Shown: positions 10,265 to 19,916 of the stretch, in pieces
How positions within the stretch are numbered: the stretch's first letter is position 1
How the letters are laid out: every line of letters starts with the position of its first letter
DNA from: Sphingobium naphthae
Lineage (GTDB): Bacteria > Pseudomonadota > Alphaproteobacteria > Sphingomonadales > Sphingomonadaceae
Direction of reading: 5' to 3'
Length of the DNA stretch: 64,000 bases
NCBI RefSeq assembly: GCF_020782235.1
Contig: NZ_JAJGNO010000008.1
Location: 1 to 64,000, forward strand
Translations under genes and position numbers: made by a program
The notes under the pieces: model-generated
Told to the model about the DNA's origin: nothing
Database searches by the model: none
The model's input: only the letters and a program-made list of their open reading frames with translations

Positions 10265-12649
10265 ATGCCGCAAGCGGACGATGAACATGCAATAGGCGCA
10301 GTCGCGACGCCGGGTACCGCGGTCGATCCGGTCTGCGGGATGGAGGTCGAGATCGAAGGTGCGGCACACGTGGCCGAGCACGAGGGCACGCGCCATTACT
10401 TCTGTTCGGGGCGCTGCCACGACAAGTTTCTAGCCGATCCCGATCTCTACCTCTCGGGCCGGCACCTGGATGCCGTCGAGGATGTGCGCGAAGGGACGAT
10501 CTACACCTGTCCGATGCATCCGGAGATCCGCCAGCCAGGACCGGGATCGTGCCCTATCTGTGGCATGGCGCTCGAACCCGAGACGATCAGCCTCGATGAA
10601 GGTCCCGATCCCGAACTCGTCGACATGCGCCGCCGGTTCTGGGTCAGCGCGCTCCTGACCCTGCCGCTGTTCATTTATGCGATGGGGGACATGGTGCCCG
10701 GAATCTGTTTTGACCGTCTGATCGCGCCGGAATCGGCGCAATGGGCCCAGTTGCTGCTCGCAAGTCCGGTTGTGCTGTGGGGTGCCTGGCCGTTCTTCGT
10801 GCGCGCCTGGCAATCGCTCCGGACGCGCAATCTCAACATGTTCACGCTGATCGGCTTCGGCGTCGCCATCGCCTATCTCTTCAGCCTCGTCGCCACTCTC
10901 GCTCCCGACATGTTCCCCGAGGCGTTCCGCGATCACTCGGGGCGCGTGGGCGTTTATTACGAGGCGGCGGCCGTGATAACCACGCTGGTCCTGCTCGGCC
11001 AGGTGCTCGAACTGAAGGCGCGCGGGTCGACGTCCAGCGCCTTGCGGGCGCTGCTCGAGCTTGCGCCCCCAACCGCGGTCAAGATCTTCGGCGGCGGTGA
11101 TGAACGCGAGGTGCCGCTCGACCAGCTGGTCACCGGCGACCGGCTTCGGGTGCGGCCCGGCGACAAGGTGCCGGTCGATGGCGAGATCGAGGAAGGGGCG
11201 AGCGCAGTCGATGAATCGATGATCAGCGGCGAACCTTTGCCGGTTGCCAAGAAGGCCGGAGATCCCGTGATTGGCGGAACGGTCAATCAGACCGGCGGCT
11301 TCGTCATGCGCGCTACCAATGTCGGCAAGGACACGATGCTGTCCAAGATCGTGCAGATGGTGGCGGCGGCTCAGCGCAGCCGAGCGCCGATACAAAGGCT
11401 GGCCGATCAGGTCGCGGGCTGGTTTGTGCCGGTTGTCATCGGCATCGCTGCGGTCACGTTCGCGGTCTGGGCTTTCTGGGGGCCGGCACCTGCGCTCGCC
11501 TATGCTTTGGTCAACGCGATCGCCGTGCTCATCATCGCCTGCCCCTGCGCCCTGGGGCTTGCCACTCCAATGTCGATCATGACCGGTACGGGCAAGGGCG
11601 CGCAGCATGGCATCCTGATCCGCAATGCCGAGGCTCTCGCAACGCTCGAGAAGATCGACACGCTGGTGGTCGACAAGACAGGCACGTTGACGATGGGCAA
11701 ACCCGACCTGGTTGCCGTGACCCCGATGGCCGGGATCGACGAAGCCGAGTTTCTGTCCGCCGTGGCCGCGGTTGAAATGGGCAGCGAGCATCCACTGGCG
11801 CACGCGATCGTCGAAGGTGCGCGAGGCCGCGGCATATCGCCTGCCAGCGCCACCGCGCTCTCGTCGACGACCGGCGAAGGCGTGGAAGCGACGGTCGGCG
11901 AGCGGCGGGTCGCGATCGGCAACGAGAAGCTGATGCAAAGCGTTGGCATCACCGATGAGGACTGGCTAGCCTCCGCCCGGGATGGCCGCGAGCAGGGCCG
12001 CACCGTGATGTTCGTGGCGTTTGATGGGCAGCCGGCGGGGCTCCTCGCCGTCGCCGATCCGATCAAGCCTACGAGCGCCAGTGCCATTGCGGCGCTTCAC
12101 CAGCGCGGAATCCGCGTCGTGATGCTGACCGGTGACAGCCGGGCGACGGCCGAAGCGGTGGCGCGCGAAATGGGCATCGATGAAGTGCACGCCAATGTCT
12201 CGCCGGAGGACAAGCACCGGCGGATCGAGGAGCTCAAGGCGGAAGGCCGCCGGGTTGCCATGGCAGGAGACGGCATAAACGACGCGCCCGCGCTGGCGGC
12301 CGCCGATGTCGGGATTGCCATGGGAACAGGCACCGATGTAGCAATCGAAAGCGCCGGGGTGACGCTGGTTCGCGGAGACCTCACCGGCGTGGTCCAGGCG
12401 ATCGTGCTGTCACGTGCGACGATGCGCAATATCCGGCAAAATCTGTTCTTCGCCTTCGCCTACAACACGCTCGGTATTCCGGTTGCTGCAGGTGTGCTGT
12501 TTCCCTTTACCGGCTTACTGCTGAACCCGATGATCGCTGCGGCGGCGATGAGCCTCTCCTCGGTATCAGTGATCGGCAACGCGCTGCGTCTGCGTCGTCT
12601 GCGATTGTCGGCGTCGCAGACCAGCTCGCCTGAGGAAAGCGTTTGGTGA
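10265..12649 (+). CDS. copA: Copper/silver-translocating P1B-type ATPase
   Basis: This 794-residue ATPase pumps Cu(I)/Ag(I) out of the cytoplasm. Instead of classical HMA domains the N-terminus has a YHS domain (about 20-62, DPVCGMEVE and [11 protein letters not shown]) and a heavy-metal-binding motif (about 79-106, [20 protein letters not shown]), as in SilP/CopB-like pumps. Core motifs are complete: [11 protein letters not shown] in TM6 (about 425), the phosphorylated Asp in DKTGTLT (about 469), MLTGDSR and [10 protein letters not shown]. The ATG at 10265 follows GAGAGGAGATTGCT and is preferred over an in-frame ATG at 10241 without such a site. It completes the copper cluster: cytoplasmic export here, periplasmic export by CusCBA. 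Confidence 0.95.
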   Translation: MPQADDEHAIGAVATPGTAVDPVCGMEVEIEGAAHVAEHEGTRHYFCSGRCHDKFLADPDLYLSGRHLDAVEDVREGTIYTCPMHPEIRQPGPGSCPICGMALEPETISLDEGPDPELVDMRRRFWVSALLTLPLFIYAMGDMVPGICFDRLIAPESAQWAQLLLASPVVLWGAWPFFVRAWQSLRTRNLNMFTLIGFGVAIAYLFSLVATLAPDMFPEAFRDHSGRVGVYYEAAAVITTLVLLGQVLELKARGSTSSALRALLELAPPTAVKIFGGGDEREVPLDQLVTGDRLRVRPGDKVPVDGEIEEGASAVDESMISGEPLPVAKKAGDPVIGGTVNQTGGFVMRATNVGKDTMLSKIVQMVAAAQRSRAPIQRLADQVAGWFVPVVIGIAAVTFAVWAFWGPAPALAYALVNAIAVLIIACPCALGLATPMSIMTGTGKGAQHGILIRNAEALATLEKIDTLVVDKTGTLTMGKPDLVAVTPMAGIDEAEFLSAVAAVEMGSEHPLAHAIVEGARGRGISPASATALSSTTGEGVEATVGERRVAIGNEKLMQSVGITDEDWLASARDGREQGRTVMFVAFDGQPAGLLAVADPIKPTSASAIAALHQRGIRVVMLTGDSRATAEAVAREMGIDEVHANVSPEDKHRRIEELKAEGRRVAMAGDGINDAPALAAADVGIAMGTGTDVAIESAGVTLVRGDLTGVVQAIVLSRATMRNIRQNLFFAFAYNTLGIPVAAGVLFPFTGLLLNPMIAAAAMSLSSVSVIGNALRLRRLRLSASQTSSPEESVW

Positions 12650-12720
12650 AGCTCGATAGTCCCGAAAGCTAGCTGGCGATTTCCTGTCACCTAATCGCGT
12701 TTCTTTGAAGGATGCTGCAG

Positions 12721-13086
12721 ATGCCGTTCTACTCCATGGACGAGCTCTCTGCATGGCAGATCGTCGTCGGTTGCAACTTCGCTTCTCTCGGGGACGCGGG
12801 CCTCATTGTTTTCGCCTATGTTATCGCATCCCTGGCGGCGAACGGTTGCTATTGGCTACGCAGCCCGAAGCAACGTTCGCTGACGGTCTTTCTGGGAACC
12901 GGGCAAATTGTCCCGTTTGCTCTAAAATTTGTCGCGTTACGGGTACCGTGGGGTTGGAACTATCCCGAGCGGATGCTCATATTGTTGGGGATCGGAGTGA
13001 TCCTTCCGATCATGTGGGGGGTCGTCCCGCTGCTCGCGGTTGGCCTCACGGCCTGCTCTTTGCGTGAACCGCCTGTCGATCAATGA
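12721..13086 (+). CDS. Small multi-spanning membrane protein, unknown function
   Basis: The 121-residue product has about three hydrophobic segments: GDAGLIVFAYVIASLAA, VFLGTGQIVPFALKFVAL, and ILLGIGVILPIMWGVVPLLA. It begins with a hydrophilic stretch, and the C-terminus is short. The ATG at 12721 follows GAAGG at a 9-base distance; an upstream in-frame ATG at 12712 would be too close to that site. It follows the copper ATPase gene by 71 bases in the same direction, so it may be co-transcribed with it. No family was recognised and no metal ligands stand out. Confidence 0.6.
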   Translation: MPFYSMDELSAWQIVVGCNFASLGDAGLIVFAYVIASLAANGCYWLRSPKQRSLTVFLGTGQIVPFALKFVALRVPWGWNYPERMLILLGIGVILPIMWGVVPLLAVGLTACSLREPPVDQ

Positions 13087-13107
13087 ATATAGATGAAAGA
13101 AGATTGT

Positions 13108-13352
13108 ATGGCAAAACGCAGATCGAAAGGTGAACACTACGGAAATTACATCCGCTTCAGGTAATGATCGGCACGTCTACTGTCTTCATATTCGGACTGA
13201 TGTACCTCAACGCCGATCACATTTTCCGGAGCGACGCGCGCTTCTGGAAGGCGTTTGTTCTCGGCGCTGCGATGATGGCAGTGATGGATTGGATTCCACT
13301 TGGCGAGAATCGCTTCGATGTCCGCTTTCGGGAAATTGGTGTGAGCGGGTGA
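13108..13352 (+). pseudogene. Frameshifted remnant of a small membrane protein (DUF305-like N-terminus)
   Basis: A first frame encodes 18 residues, ending GEHYGNYIRFR, and stops at 13162-13164. A second frame starts at the overlapping ATG (13164) and reads IGTSTVFIFGLMYLN, then FWKAFVLGAAMMAVMDW. Together these match the familiar order at the N-terminus of membrane-anchored DUF305 proteins: YGNY/YGR, then a TM helix with MYLN, then a second helix after a Phe/Trp-rich segment. The two parts lie in different frames and the conserved C-terminal domain is missing, so this is most likely a decayed gene. A short two-gene arrangement with a TAATG junction is a less likely alternative. Confidence 0.45.
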
Positions 13353-13458
13353 ACGACCAAAATGGGGGCGCAAAGCTGACTGGCTCGAAGGGGCCGAGAG
13401 CGGTCAGTCTGGTTTTAGCTAGAAAGCGGGCTTAGCGGCCACAGCAAATAATCGAGGT

Positions 13459-15738
13459 TCACGGCCTCATGCGCTTGGCCACCAGATCCTCGACCACCGC
13501 AGGCTCCGCCAGCGTCGAGATGTCACCAATTTCGTCAGGCTGCCCCTCGGCGATTTTGCGCAGAACCCGGCGCATGATCTTGCCCGACCGGGTCTTGGGC
13601 AGGTCGGGCGCGAATTGGATGACGTCGGGCGTGGCGAATGGTCCGATCTCGCTGCGCACCAGGTCACGCAGTTCCTGCCGCAAGGCATCGCTGCCTTCTT
13701 CGCCGGCTTTCAGCGTCACGAACGCATGGATGCCTTGGCCCTTGATATCATGTGGCATGCCTACGACGGCGGCCTCGGCCACCAGCACATGCTCGTCCAG
13801 CGCATTTTCGACTTCGGCAGTGCCCATGCGGTGCCCAGACACGTTGATAACGTCGTCGACCCGGCCGGTGATCCAGTAATAGCCATCCTCGTCGCGCCGC
13901 GCGCCGTCGCCGGTGAAATAGGTGCCGGGGAAGGTGCTGAAATAGGTTTGGAAGAACCGGTCGTGGTCGCCGAAGATGGTGCGCATCATGCCCGGCCAGC
14001 TGCGGGTGAGAACCAGATTGCCCTCCGTTGCGCCGGTGAGAAGATGCCCTTCGCCATCGACCAGTTCGGGGTCGACGCCGGGGAGTGGCAGGGTCGCGCT
14101 GCCGGGCTTAGTCTCGGTAGCGCCGGGGACGGGAGCAATCAGTGCGCCGCCCGTTTCGGTCTGCCACCAGGTGTCGACGATCGGGCATTCGCCGCGCCCG
14201 ACCATGTCATGATACCATTCCCAGGCCTCATGGTTGATCGGCTCGCCCACCGTGCCCAGCAGGCGGATCGCGGACAGGTCGTGGCGCGTCACCCACCGGT
14301 CGCCCTGCCGCATCAGCGCGCGGATCGCGGTCGGCGCGGTGTAGAAGATCGTGACGCCGAGGCGCTGGCTGGTCTCCCAGAGGCGCCCCGGATCGGGATA
14401 GTTGGGCACCCCGTCGAACATGACCGTGCGCGCGCCGTTGGAGAGCGGGCCGTAGACGACATAGGTGTGCCCGGTGATCCAGCCGACATCGGCGGTGCAC
14501 CAGAACAGATCGTCGGCGACATCCTTCCCCTCCTCGGGGCCGAACAGCAGATCGAAGGTCAGCGTCGACCAAAGCAGATACCCGCCGGTGGTGTGCAGCA
14601 CGCCCTTGGGCTTGCCGGTCGATCCGGAGGTATAGAGGATGAACAGCGGATCTTCCGCGTTCATCGCTTCGGGCGGGCAATCGGCGGGGGCATCCGCGCA
14701 GGCCTCCTCCCACAAGATGTCGCGCCCCTTGCGCATCGATACTTGGCCACCCGTCCGCTGCATGACGATGACCGTGTCGACCCCGCTCGCGCGCTCCAGC
14801 GCGCTGTCGACATTGGCCTTGAGGGGAATGCGCTTGCCGCCGCGCGTGCCTTCATCGGCGGTGACGACCAGCGTAGCGTCGCAATCGGCGATCCGGTCGG
14901 CCAGGCTGTCGGGCGAGAAGCCGCCGAAGACGACCGAATGGACCGCCCCGATCCGGGCGCAGGCGAGCATTGCAATCGCCGCTTCGGGCACCATCGGCAT
15001 GTAAAGGATCACCCGGTCGCCCTTACCGATCCCGTTGGCTTTCAGGACGTTGGCGAAGCGGCAGACTTGCCAGTGCAGCTCACGATAGGTGAGCGTTCGC
15101 CCTTCGTCCGGCTCGTCGCCTTCGAACACGATCGCGGGCTGGTCGCCGCGCGTCTCGAGGTGGCGGTCGAGGCAATTGACCGAGACGTTCAGCTCGCCAT
15201 CGGCGAACCAGCGAATGCCGAAATCGCCCTTGTCGAAGCTGCTCTCGTCCGCCTTCGTCGGGAAGACGCTCCAGTCGAGCCGGTGCGCTTCGTCCAGCCA
15301 GAAGGCGTCCGCATCGCTGTCGATCGATGCCTGCATGGCGCGAAACCTGTCGGCCTTGTGCAACATGGCGATTTCTCTCTCCCCATAGGTCCGGCTTCGC
15401 ACGAGGAAGCGCCGGCCCGTTCCATTATCGAGGCTGAACATGCCGCCTCGCCCTTCCACCACGTCGAGGATCAGCTGCGTGTGTTTCCACACCGCGAACT
15501 GCGCCGCGCCGATATAGACCGGTGTGGTGCCGATCGTGCCCAGCAGCACGTCCGACCCGCCGAGGCGGAACTCGCCGCGCGGATAGACCATCGGGCTGGA
15601 GCCGTCACAGCACCCGCCCGACTGGTGGATAAGCACGGGGCCATGACGTTCGATGATCTGGCCCAGCAGGGCTGTGGCCGCGTCGGTGGCGATCACGCGA
15701 CGGACCACTCGGCCATCCGGCGCGGCACTTTGCGTCAT
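13459..15738 (-). CDS. acs: DUF779-acetyl-CoA synthetase fusion protein
   Basis: The 759-residue product joins two domains in one uninterrupted frame. Residues about 10-118 are a DUF779 domain ([35 protein letters not shown]), normally a separate small protein encoded beside aldehyde dehydrogenases. Residues about 130-759 are an AMP-forming acetyl-CoA synthetase, with the P-loop [40 protein letters not shown] and the C-terminal [11 protein letters not shown], whose Lys is the regulatory acetylation site of the family. It would convert acetate, ATP and CoA to acetyl-CoA in the cytoplasm. Its start overlaps the alcohol dehydrogenase stop by 4 bases (ATGA), so it completes an ethanol-to-acetyl-CoA operon. 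The normal N-terminal helices of Acs are replaced by the DUF779 part and a short linker. Confidence 0.93.
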   Translation of the reverse strand: MTQSAAPDGRVVRRVIATDAATALLGQIIERHGPVLIHQSGGCCDGSSPMVYPRGEFRLGGSDVLLGTIGTTPVYIGAAQFAVWKHTQLILDVVEGRGGMFSLDNGTGRRFLVRSRTYGEREIAMLHKADRFRAMQASIDSDADAFWLDEAHRLDWSVFPTKADESSFDKGDFGIRWFADGELNVSVNCLDRHLETRGDQPAIVFEGDEPDEGRTLTYRELHWQVCRFANVLKANGIGKGDRVILYMPMVPEAAIAMLACARIGAVHSVVFGGFSPDSLADRIADCDATLVVTADEGTRGGKRIPLKANVDSALERASGVDTVIVMQRTGGQVSMRKGRDILWEEACADAPADCPPEAMNAEDPLFILYTSGSTGKPKGVLHTTGGYLLWSTLTFDLLFGPEEGKDVADDLFWCTADVGWITGHTYVVYGPLSNGARTVMFDGVPNYPDPGRLWETSQRLGVTIFYTAPTAIRALMRQGDRWVTRHDLSAIRLLGTVGEPINHEAWEWYHDMVGRGECPIVDTWWQTETGGALIAPVPGATETKPGSATLPLPGVDPELVDGEGHLLTGATEGNLVLTRSWPGMMRTIFGDHDRFFQTYFSTFPGTYFTGDGARRDEDGYYWITGRVDDVINVSGHRMGTAEVENALDEHVLVAEAAVVGMPHDIKGQGIHAFVTLKAGEEGSDALRQELRDLVRSEIGPFATPDVIQFAPDLPKTRSGKIMRRVLRKIAEGQPDEIGDISTLAEPAVVEDLVAKRMRP

Positions 15739-16766
15739 TGGGTCATGTCCAGGACGACGCGCCCTTCGATCTGGCCCTGCCGCATGCGGTCGAACACCGC
15801 ATTGATGTCGTCCAGACCGGCGGTGGAGATCGTCGCCTTCACCTTGCCGTCGCCTGCGAAATCGAGCGATTCCTGCAGGTCCAGCCGCGTGCCCACGATC
15901 GAGCCGCGCACGGTGATGCCGTTCAGCACCATGCCGAAGATGTTGAGCGGGAAATCGCCCGGCGGCAGGCCGTTGAGCGCAAGCGTACCACCGCGCCCGA
16001 CCATGCCGACCGCCTGTTCGAAGGCCTTCTCGCTCACCGCGGTCACCAGCGCGCCGCGCACGCCGCCGGTCAGGCGCTTGACCGTCGCGGCAGGGTCATT
16101 GTCGGTCCGCGCGTTCACGGTCTCCACCGCGCCGAGCTTGCGCGCCAGTTCGAGCTTGGCGTCGTCGACGTCGACCGCAACCACGTTCAGCCCCATCGCG
16201 ACCGCATATTGCACTGCCATGTGGCCAAGCCCGCCGATGCCGGAGATCGCCACCGCATCGCCCGGCTTGGTCTCGGTCATTTTCAGGCCCTTGTAGACCG
16301 TCACGCCCGCGCACAGCACCGGCGCGATCTCGTTGAAGCCCACATTGTCGGGCAGGTGGCCGACATAGTTGGGGTCGGCCAGAACATAGTCGGCGAACCC
16401 GCCATTGACCGAATAGCCGGTGTTGAGCTGGCTTTCGCACAGCGTTTCCCACCCGCCGAGACAGTGCACGCAATGGCCGCAGGCGGTGTAGAGCCACGGC
16501 ACGCCGACCCGGTCGCCTTCCTTCACATGGGTTACACCTTTGCCCACGGCGGAAACGAAGCCGACGCCTTCATGGCCGGGAATGAAGGGCGGTTCGGGCT
16601 TGACCGGCCAGTCGCCTTCGGCGGCATGCAGATCGGTGTGGCACACGCCCGAGGCCTGGATGGCCACCTGGATCATACCCGGCTGCACTTCCGGAACCGG
16701 CACTTCCTCGATCCGCAGCGGTTCGCCGAAGGCGCGGACGACGGCGGCTTTCATGCTCTTGCTCAT
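15735..16766 (-). CDS. adhP: Zinc-dependent alcohol dehydrogenase, AdhP type
   Basis: The 343-residue medium-chain dehydrogenase oxidises ethanol and other primary alcohols to aldehydes with NAD. The catalytic zinc ligands are in [15 protein letters not shown] and [10 protein letters not shown]. The structural zinc site is complete, with four cysteines in [15 protein letters not shown]. The nucleotide-binding fold shows [13 protein letters not shown] followed by VVAVDVDD, where the Asp indicates NAD preference. The start has AGGAGAATTGCT just upstream. It lies 70 bases downstream of the aldehyde dehydrogenase gene and overlaps the acetyl-CoA synthetase fusion, placing steps 1, 2 and 3 of ethanol oxidation in one transcript. 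Confidence 0.95.
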   Translation of the reverse strand: MSKSMKAAVVRAFGEPLRIEEVPVPEVQPGMIQVAIQASGVCHTDLHAAEGDWPVKPEPPFIPGHEGVGFVSAVGKGVTHVKEGDRVGVPWLYTACGHCVHCLGGWETLCESQLNTGYSVNGGFADYVLADPNYVGHLPDNVGFNEIAPVLCAGVTVYKGLKMTETKPGDAVAISGIGGLGHMAVQYAVAMGLNVVAVDVDDAKLELARKLGAVETVNARTDNDPAATVKRLTGGVRGALVTAVSEKAFEQAVGMVGRGGTLALNGLPPGDFPLNIFGMVLNGITVRGSIVGTRLDLQESLDFAGDGKVKATISTAGLDDINAVFDRMRQGQIEGRVVLDMTQ

Positions 16767-16836
16767 AGCAATTCTCCTGTATTTCTGTTGTGTTCGGGGG
16801 CGGTGCGGCGGACTTTCACCGCACCGGCCTGTCGCC

Positions 16837-18357
16837 TCAGAAGAAGCCGAGCTTCTTCGCGCTGTAGCTGACCAGCATGTTCTTGGTCTGCTGATAGTGA
16901 TCCAGCATCATGCGGTGGTTTTCGCGTCCGATGCCCGACTGCTTGTAGCCGCCGAACGCCGCATGGGCGGGATAGGCGTGGTAGCAGTTGGTCCACACGC
17001 GCCCGGCCTGGATCGCCCGGCCGAAGCGGTAGCAGGTGTTGGCATCGCGGCTCCATACGCCTGCGCCGAGGCCATAGAGCGTATCATTGGCGATGCTCAG
17101 CGCCTCGTCCTGATCCTTGAAGGTCGTGACCGAGAGGACCGGACCGAAGATCTCCTCCTGGAAGATGCGCATCCGGTTGTTGCCCCTGAACACGGTCGGC
17201 TTGACGTAGTAGCCGTCCGCGATCTCGCCCTCGAACCGCGTCGCCTCGCCGCCGGTCAGCAGCTCAGCACCTTCCTGCTTGCCGATGTCGATGTAGGAGA
17301 GGATCTTGTCGCGCTGTTCGCTGCTCGCCTGCGCGCCGATCATCGTCTCCATGTCGAGCGGATTGCCCGCCTTGATCGCTTCGACGCGCTGCATCGCACG
17401 TTCCATAAAGCGGTCGTAGATGCTCTCATGCACGAGCGCGCGGCTGGGACAGGTGCAGATCTCCCCCTGATTGAGCGCGAACATCACGAAGCCCTCGATT
17501 GCTTTGTCGAGATAGTCGTCGTCCTCGCGGCACACATCCTCGAAGAAGATGTTCGGGCTCTTGCCGCCCAGTTCCAGCGTGACCGGGATCAGGTTTTCGG
17601 TCGCATATTGCATGATCAGGCGGCCGGTGCTCGTCTCGCCGGTAAAGGCGATCTTGGCGATCCGGCTGCTGCTGGCGAGCGGCTTGCCCGCTTCCACGCC
17701 GAAGCCGTTGACCACGTTGACCACGCCGGCGGGCAGCAGGTCGCCGATCAGCTCCATCAGCACCATGATCGAGGCCGGGGTCTGCTCGGCAGGTTTGAGC
17801 ACCACGCAGTTGCCAGCCGCCAGCGCGGGGGCGAGCTTCCACACCGCCATCAGGATCGGGAAGTTCCACGGAATGATCTGGCCGACCACGCCCAGCGGCT
17901 CGTGAAAATGGTAGGCGACCGTATCGTGGTCGATTTCCGAAATGCCGCCTTCCTGCGCGCGAATACAGCCCGCGAAATAGCGGAAATGGTCGATCGCAAG
18001 CGGAATGTCGGCGGCCATCGTTTCGCGGAGCGGTTTGCCGTTGTCCCAGGTTTCCGCGATCGCGATCTTTTCGAGATTTTCCTCCATCCGGTCGGCGATG
18101 CGGTTGAGGATCAGCGCGCGCTCGCCAACGCTGGTGCGGCCCCACGCATCCCTCGCGGCATGCGCCGCGTCGAGCGCGGCCTCGATGTCCGCCCCCTGGC
18201 TGCGCGCGACCTGACCGACCACCTTGCCGGTGATCGGGGAGATATTGTCGAAACAGCGCCCGTCCTTGGGCGCCACCCATTTGCCGCCGATGAAGTTGTC
18301 GTAGCGCTCCGCAAACGGAGCCGTCATCGAAGCGGCGGGGTTTGTTTGTATGTCCAT
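16837..18357 (-). CDS. Acetaldehyde dehydrogenase (NAD), ExaC/AcoD-like
   Basis: The 506-residue protein belongs to the aldehyde dehydrogenase superfamily and most resembles the tetrameric acetaldehyde dehydrogenases ExaC and AcoD, which have almost the same length. The catalytic Glu lies in [12 protein letters not shown] and the nucleophilic Cys in [14 protein letters not shown]. The N-terminus has the typical [12 protein letters not shown]. The C-terminal segment [20 protein letters not shown] is characteristic of the group. The start at 18357 follows GAGGATCAACTG; longer in-frame extensions to 18546 have no family support. It is the first structural gene of the ethanol operon and lies 139 bases downstream of the regulator gene. 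Confidence 0.94.
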   Translation of the reverse strand: MDIQTNPAASMTAPFAERYDNFIGGKWVAPKDGRCFDNISPITGKVVGQVARSQGADIEAALDAAHAARDAWGRTSVGERALILNRIADRMEENLEKIAIAETWDNGKPLRETMAADIPLAIDHFRYFAGCIRAQEGGISEIDHDTVAYHFHEPLGVVGQIIPWNFPILMAVWKLAPALAAGNCVVLKPAEQTPASIMVLMELIGDLLPAGVVNVVNGFGVEAGKPLASSSRIAKIAFTGETSTGRLIMQYATENLIPVTLELGGKSPNIFFEDVCREDDDYLDKAIEGFVMFALNQGEICTCPSRALVHESIYDRFMERAMQRVEAIKAGNPLDMETMIGAQASSEQRDKILSYIDIGKQEGAELLTGGEATRFEGEIADGYYVKPTVFRGNNRMRIFQEEIFGPVLSVTTFKDQDEALSIANDTLYGLGAGVWSRDANTCYRFGRAIQAGRVWTNCYHAYPAHAAFGGYKQSGIGRENHRMMLDHYQQTKNMLVSYSAKKLGFF

Positions 18358-18460
18358 CAGTTGATCCTCTCGAATTTGCCGGGTGCTCCCGGTCGTGAGG
18401 ATGATGGTTCCGCGAAAAAGCGGTGCTGAAAAGAGCCCGCCGGCAATTGCATGGGCAGAC

Positions 18461-18478
18461 TGTCTCACTATCGAGACA
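18461..18478. promoter_or_regulatory. Inverted repeat, candidate operator of the alcohol-oxidation operon
   Basis: TGTCTC (18461-18466) and GAGACA (18473-18478) form a perfect 6-6-6 inverted repeat in the 139-bp gap between the regulator gene and the aldehyde dehydrogenase gene, about 104 bases before the dehydrogenase start. Its spacing suits a dimeric Fis-type helix-turn-helix, so it is a candidate site for the adjacent regulator. Confidence 0.5.
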
Positions 18479-18496
18479 CTTAGGTCGGTGTATGTG

Positions 18497-19444
18497 TCAG
18501 CTGCGCTGCAAGCCAACCTTTTCCATCCGCCGATAAAGCGTCGCACGCCCTATCCCGAGATCTTTTGCTGCCTGCGTGGCGTTGCCACCGGCCTGCGCCA
18601 ATGCTCTTCGTAACACGGCCCGTTCCGAGTCGTGGAGGGACGGGGCTGCTTCACTACCGAGAATATCGGAAGCCGTGCGGCGCGCTTCCAGGCAAGCGTC
18701 GGTCAGCCCGAAGCGGTGCCTGGCGGCAAAGGTTGCACCAATGACCAGGTCGTCCTGATCCACGGCCAGCAGGGCTGCATCTCCGCCCGCCAGATTGGCA
18801 TCGACGATCCGATGCGCGGCGAAGTGTTTGCGAAAGATGCCACTTTCGATCCGGCGCGCTGCGTCCTGAACAATCTTCTGCACCAATATCCCCATCGCGG
18901 CGCTGTGATCGTCGCGACAATTCGAAATATCGAGCGCGCCGACAAGCTGGCCGGTCGCATCGCGCACTGGCGCATCCATGCAGCTGATACCAATGTTGCG
19001 ACTGGCGAAATGTTCGTTGCGGTGGATCGTGACGGGCCGACCCTCGATCAGGCATGTGCCGATACCATTGGTGCCTTCCCGGCTCTCGCTCCATACCCCG
19101 CCGGGGGTCAGACCAACTCGCTCAAAGAGTTCGCGATCGCCAGCCAGGCTGCGCGCTTCCAGCACGACGCCGTTATTATCGGACAGCATCACGGCACAGC
19201 CGGTAGCGGAAACGGCCTGGAACAACTGGTCGAGAAGTGGCCGCGCGACGTCCAGCATCAACTCATGGCGCTGCCGTCGTTGGGTGAGGTCGCTACCGGA
19301 CACGAGTTCCGATGCGCGATTGGCCCCGGCATCGAGACCATGCCTTAGGCCGGAACGACACCAGCTCGCCGCGACAAGAGAATGCGCGGCACTGGATGAG
19401 GATTGCAAAACCTCTTCGACAATTGCTTCATGCCGTTCCGTCAT
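18497..19444 (-). CDS. GAF-Fis transcriptional regulator (AcoR-like, no AAA+ domain)
   Basis: The 315-residue regulator resembles AcoR-type activators of acetoin/alcohol catabolism. It has an N-terminal region with [15 protein letters not shown], a GAF sensor domain (about 60-190; [17 protein letters not shown] is the AcoR signature) and a C-terminal Fis-type helix-turn-helix (about 270-312, [19 protein letters not shown]). The central AAA+ sigma-54-interaction domain (GAFTGA, Walker motifs) is missing altogether, so it cannot act as a standard sigma-54 activator. It lies directly upstream of the alcohol/aldehyde dehydrogenase genes and is the likely regulator. The ATG at 19444 gives the usual N-terminus; an in-frame ATG at 19543 would add 33 residues without family support. 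Confidence 0.9.
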   Translation of the reverse strand: MTERHEAIVEEVLQSSSSAAHSLVAASWCRSGLRHGLDAGANRASELVSGSDLTQRRQRHELMLDVARPLLDQLFQAVSATGCAVMLSDNNGVVLEARSLAGDRELFERVGLTPGGVWSESREGTNGIGTCLIEGRPVTIHRNEHFASRNIGISCMDAPVRDATGQLVGALDISNCRDDHSAAMGILVQKIVQDAARRIESGIFRKHFAAHRIVDANLAGGDAALLAVDQDDLVIGATFAARHRFGLTDACLEARRTASDILGSEAAPSLHDSERAVLRRALAQAGGNATQAAKDLGIGRATLYRRMEKVGLQRS

Positions 19445-19852
19445 CGTGCCCCGATACCGCAATTCATCGAAAATCGCTAATTTCTCGAGGGTGTCGCTCA
19501 GGCAAGGCTGCAACCTGCAAACAAGATCAAGGTCGAGCGCCACGTCGCATTCTTCTCAAGCGCGGTCGCCGCCTTGCTACGCCATGATGAATACCGGCAC
19601 CCAAGCCAACAGCGGTTAAAACACGGCGCGATCTTTCAAACCGCCTCGATCAGATCGTAAGGCACCAATGGAGTCTACGGTAAACTAATAGTAGTTCTCA
19701 GGCGAAAATCTCAGTCACTCGAATGACCGGTTTTAAGGCGTTTTCCAGACCGGCAAACGTTGGGCCGATTTGCACTATAACGCTTTCGGCAGCTTTCAAA
19801 CGTAAGCCAGTCAAAAGCGGACCGACGGCTAGCGGCCCCAAATTTGACATTG
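19445..19852. other. Non-coding stretch upstream of the regulator
   Basis: No convincing gene was found here. Part of it (up to 19543) could be coding if the regulator uses the longer start. The rest is relatively AT-rich between the regulator promoter and the terminator of the ParB operon. No repeat or RNA gene was recognised. Confidence 0.4.
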
Positions 19853-19889
19853 AAAAGGCGGCCCGTCCCGAAAGGGACGGACCGCCCGC
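19853..19889 (-). terminator. Rho-independent terminator of the ParB/helicase/primase operon
   Basis: On the minus strand, GGCGGTCCGTCCC pairs with GGGACGGGCCGCC around a TTTC loop, with one mismatch, and is followed by TTTTC. It starts about 30 bases after the ParB-like stop codon. Confidence 0.75.
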
Positions 19890-19916
19890 CGAGTGACCTG
19901 GACCTGTCAGGAGGGG

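Noticed and set aside
12705..13067. Plus-strand frame overlapping the small membrane protein gene
   Set aside because: It is Arg/Cys-rich without membrane or domain pattern; the frame at 12721-13086 has coherent helices and a ribosome-binding site.
13615..16296. Long open frame (893 codons) on the plus strand opposite the acetyl-CoA synthetase and alcohol dehydrogenase genes
   Set aside because: It is antisense to two well-supported genes, its composition is rich in Arg, Gly, Ala and His, and it has no recognisable domain. In GC-rich DNA such mirror frames are expected. The same holds for the large frames opposite thiC (32516-34786), the TonB receptor, pheT, dnaE2 and imuB.
18440..18470. Possible sigma-54 promoter (TGCCCA...TTGC on the minus strand) before the aldehyde dehydrogenase gene
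   Set aside because: The -24 element lacks the required GG, and the adjacent regulator has no sigma-54 interaction domain.
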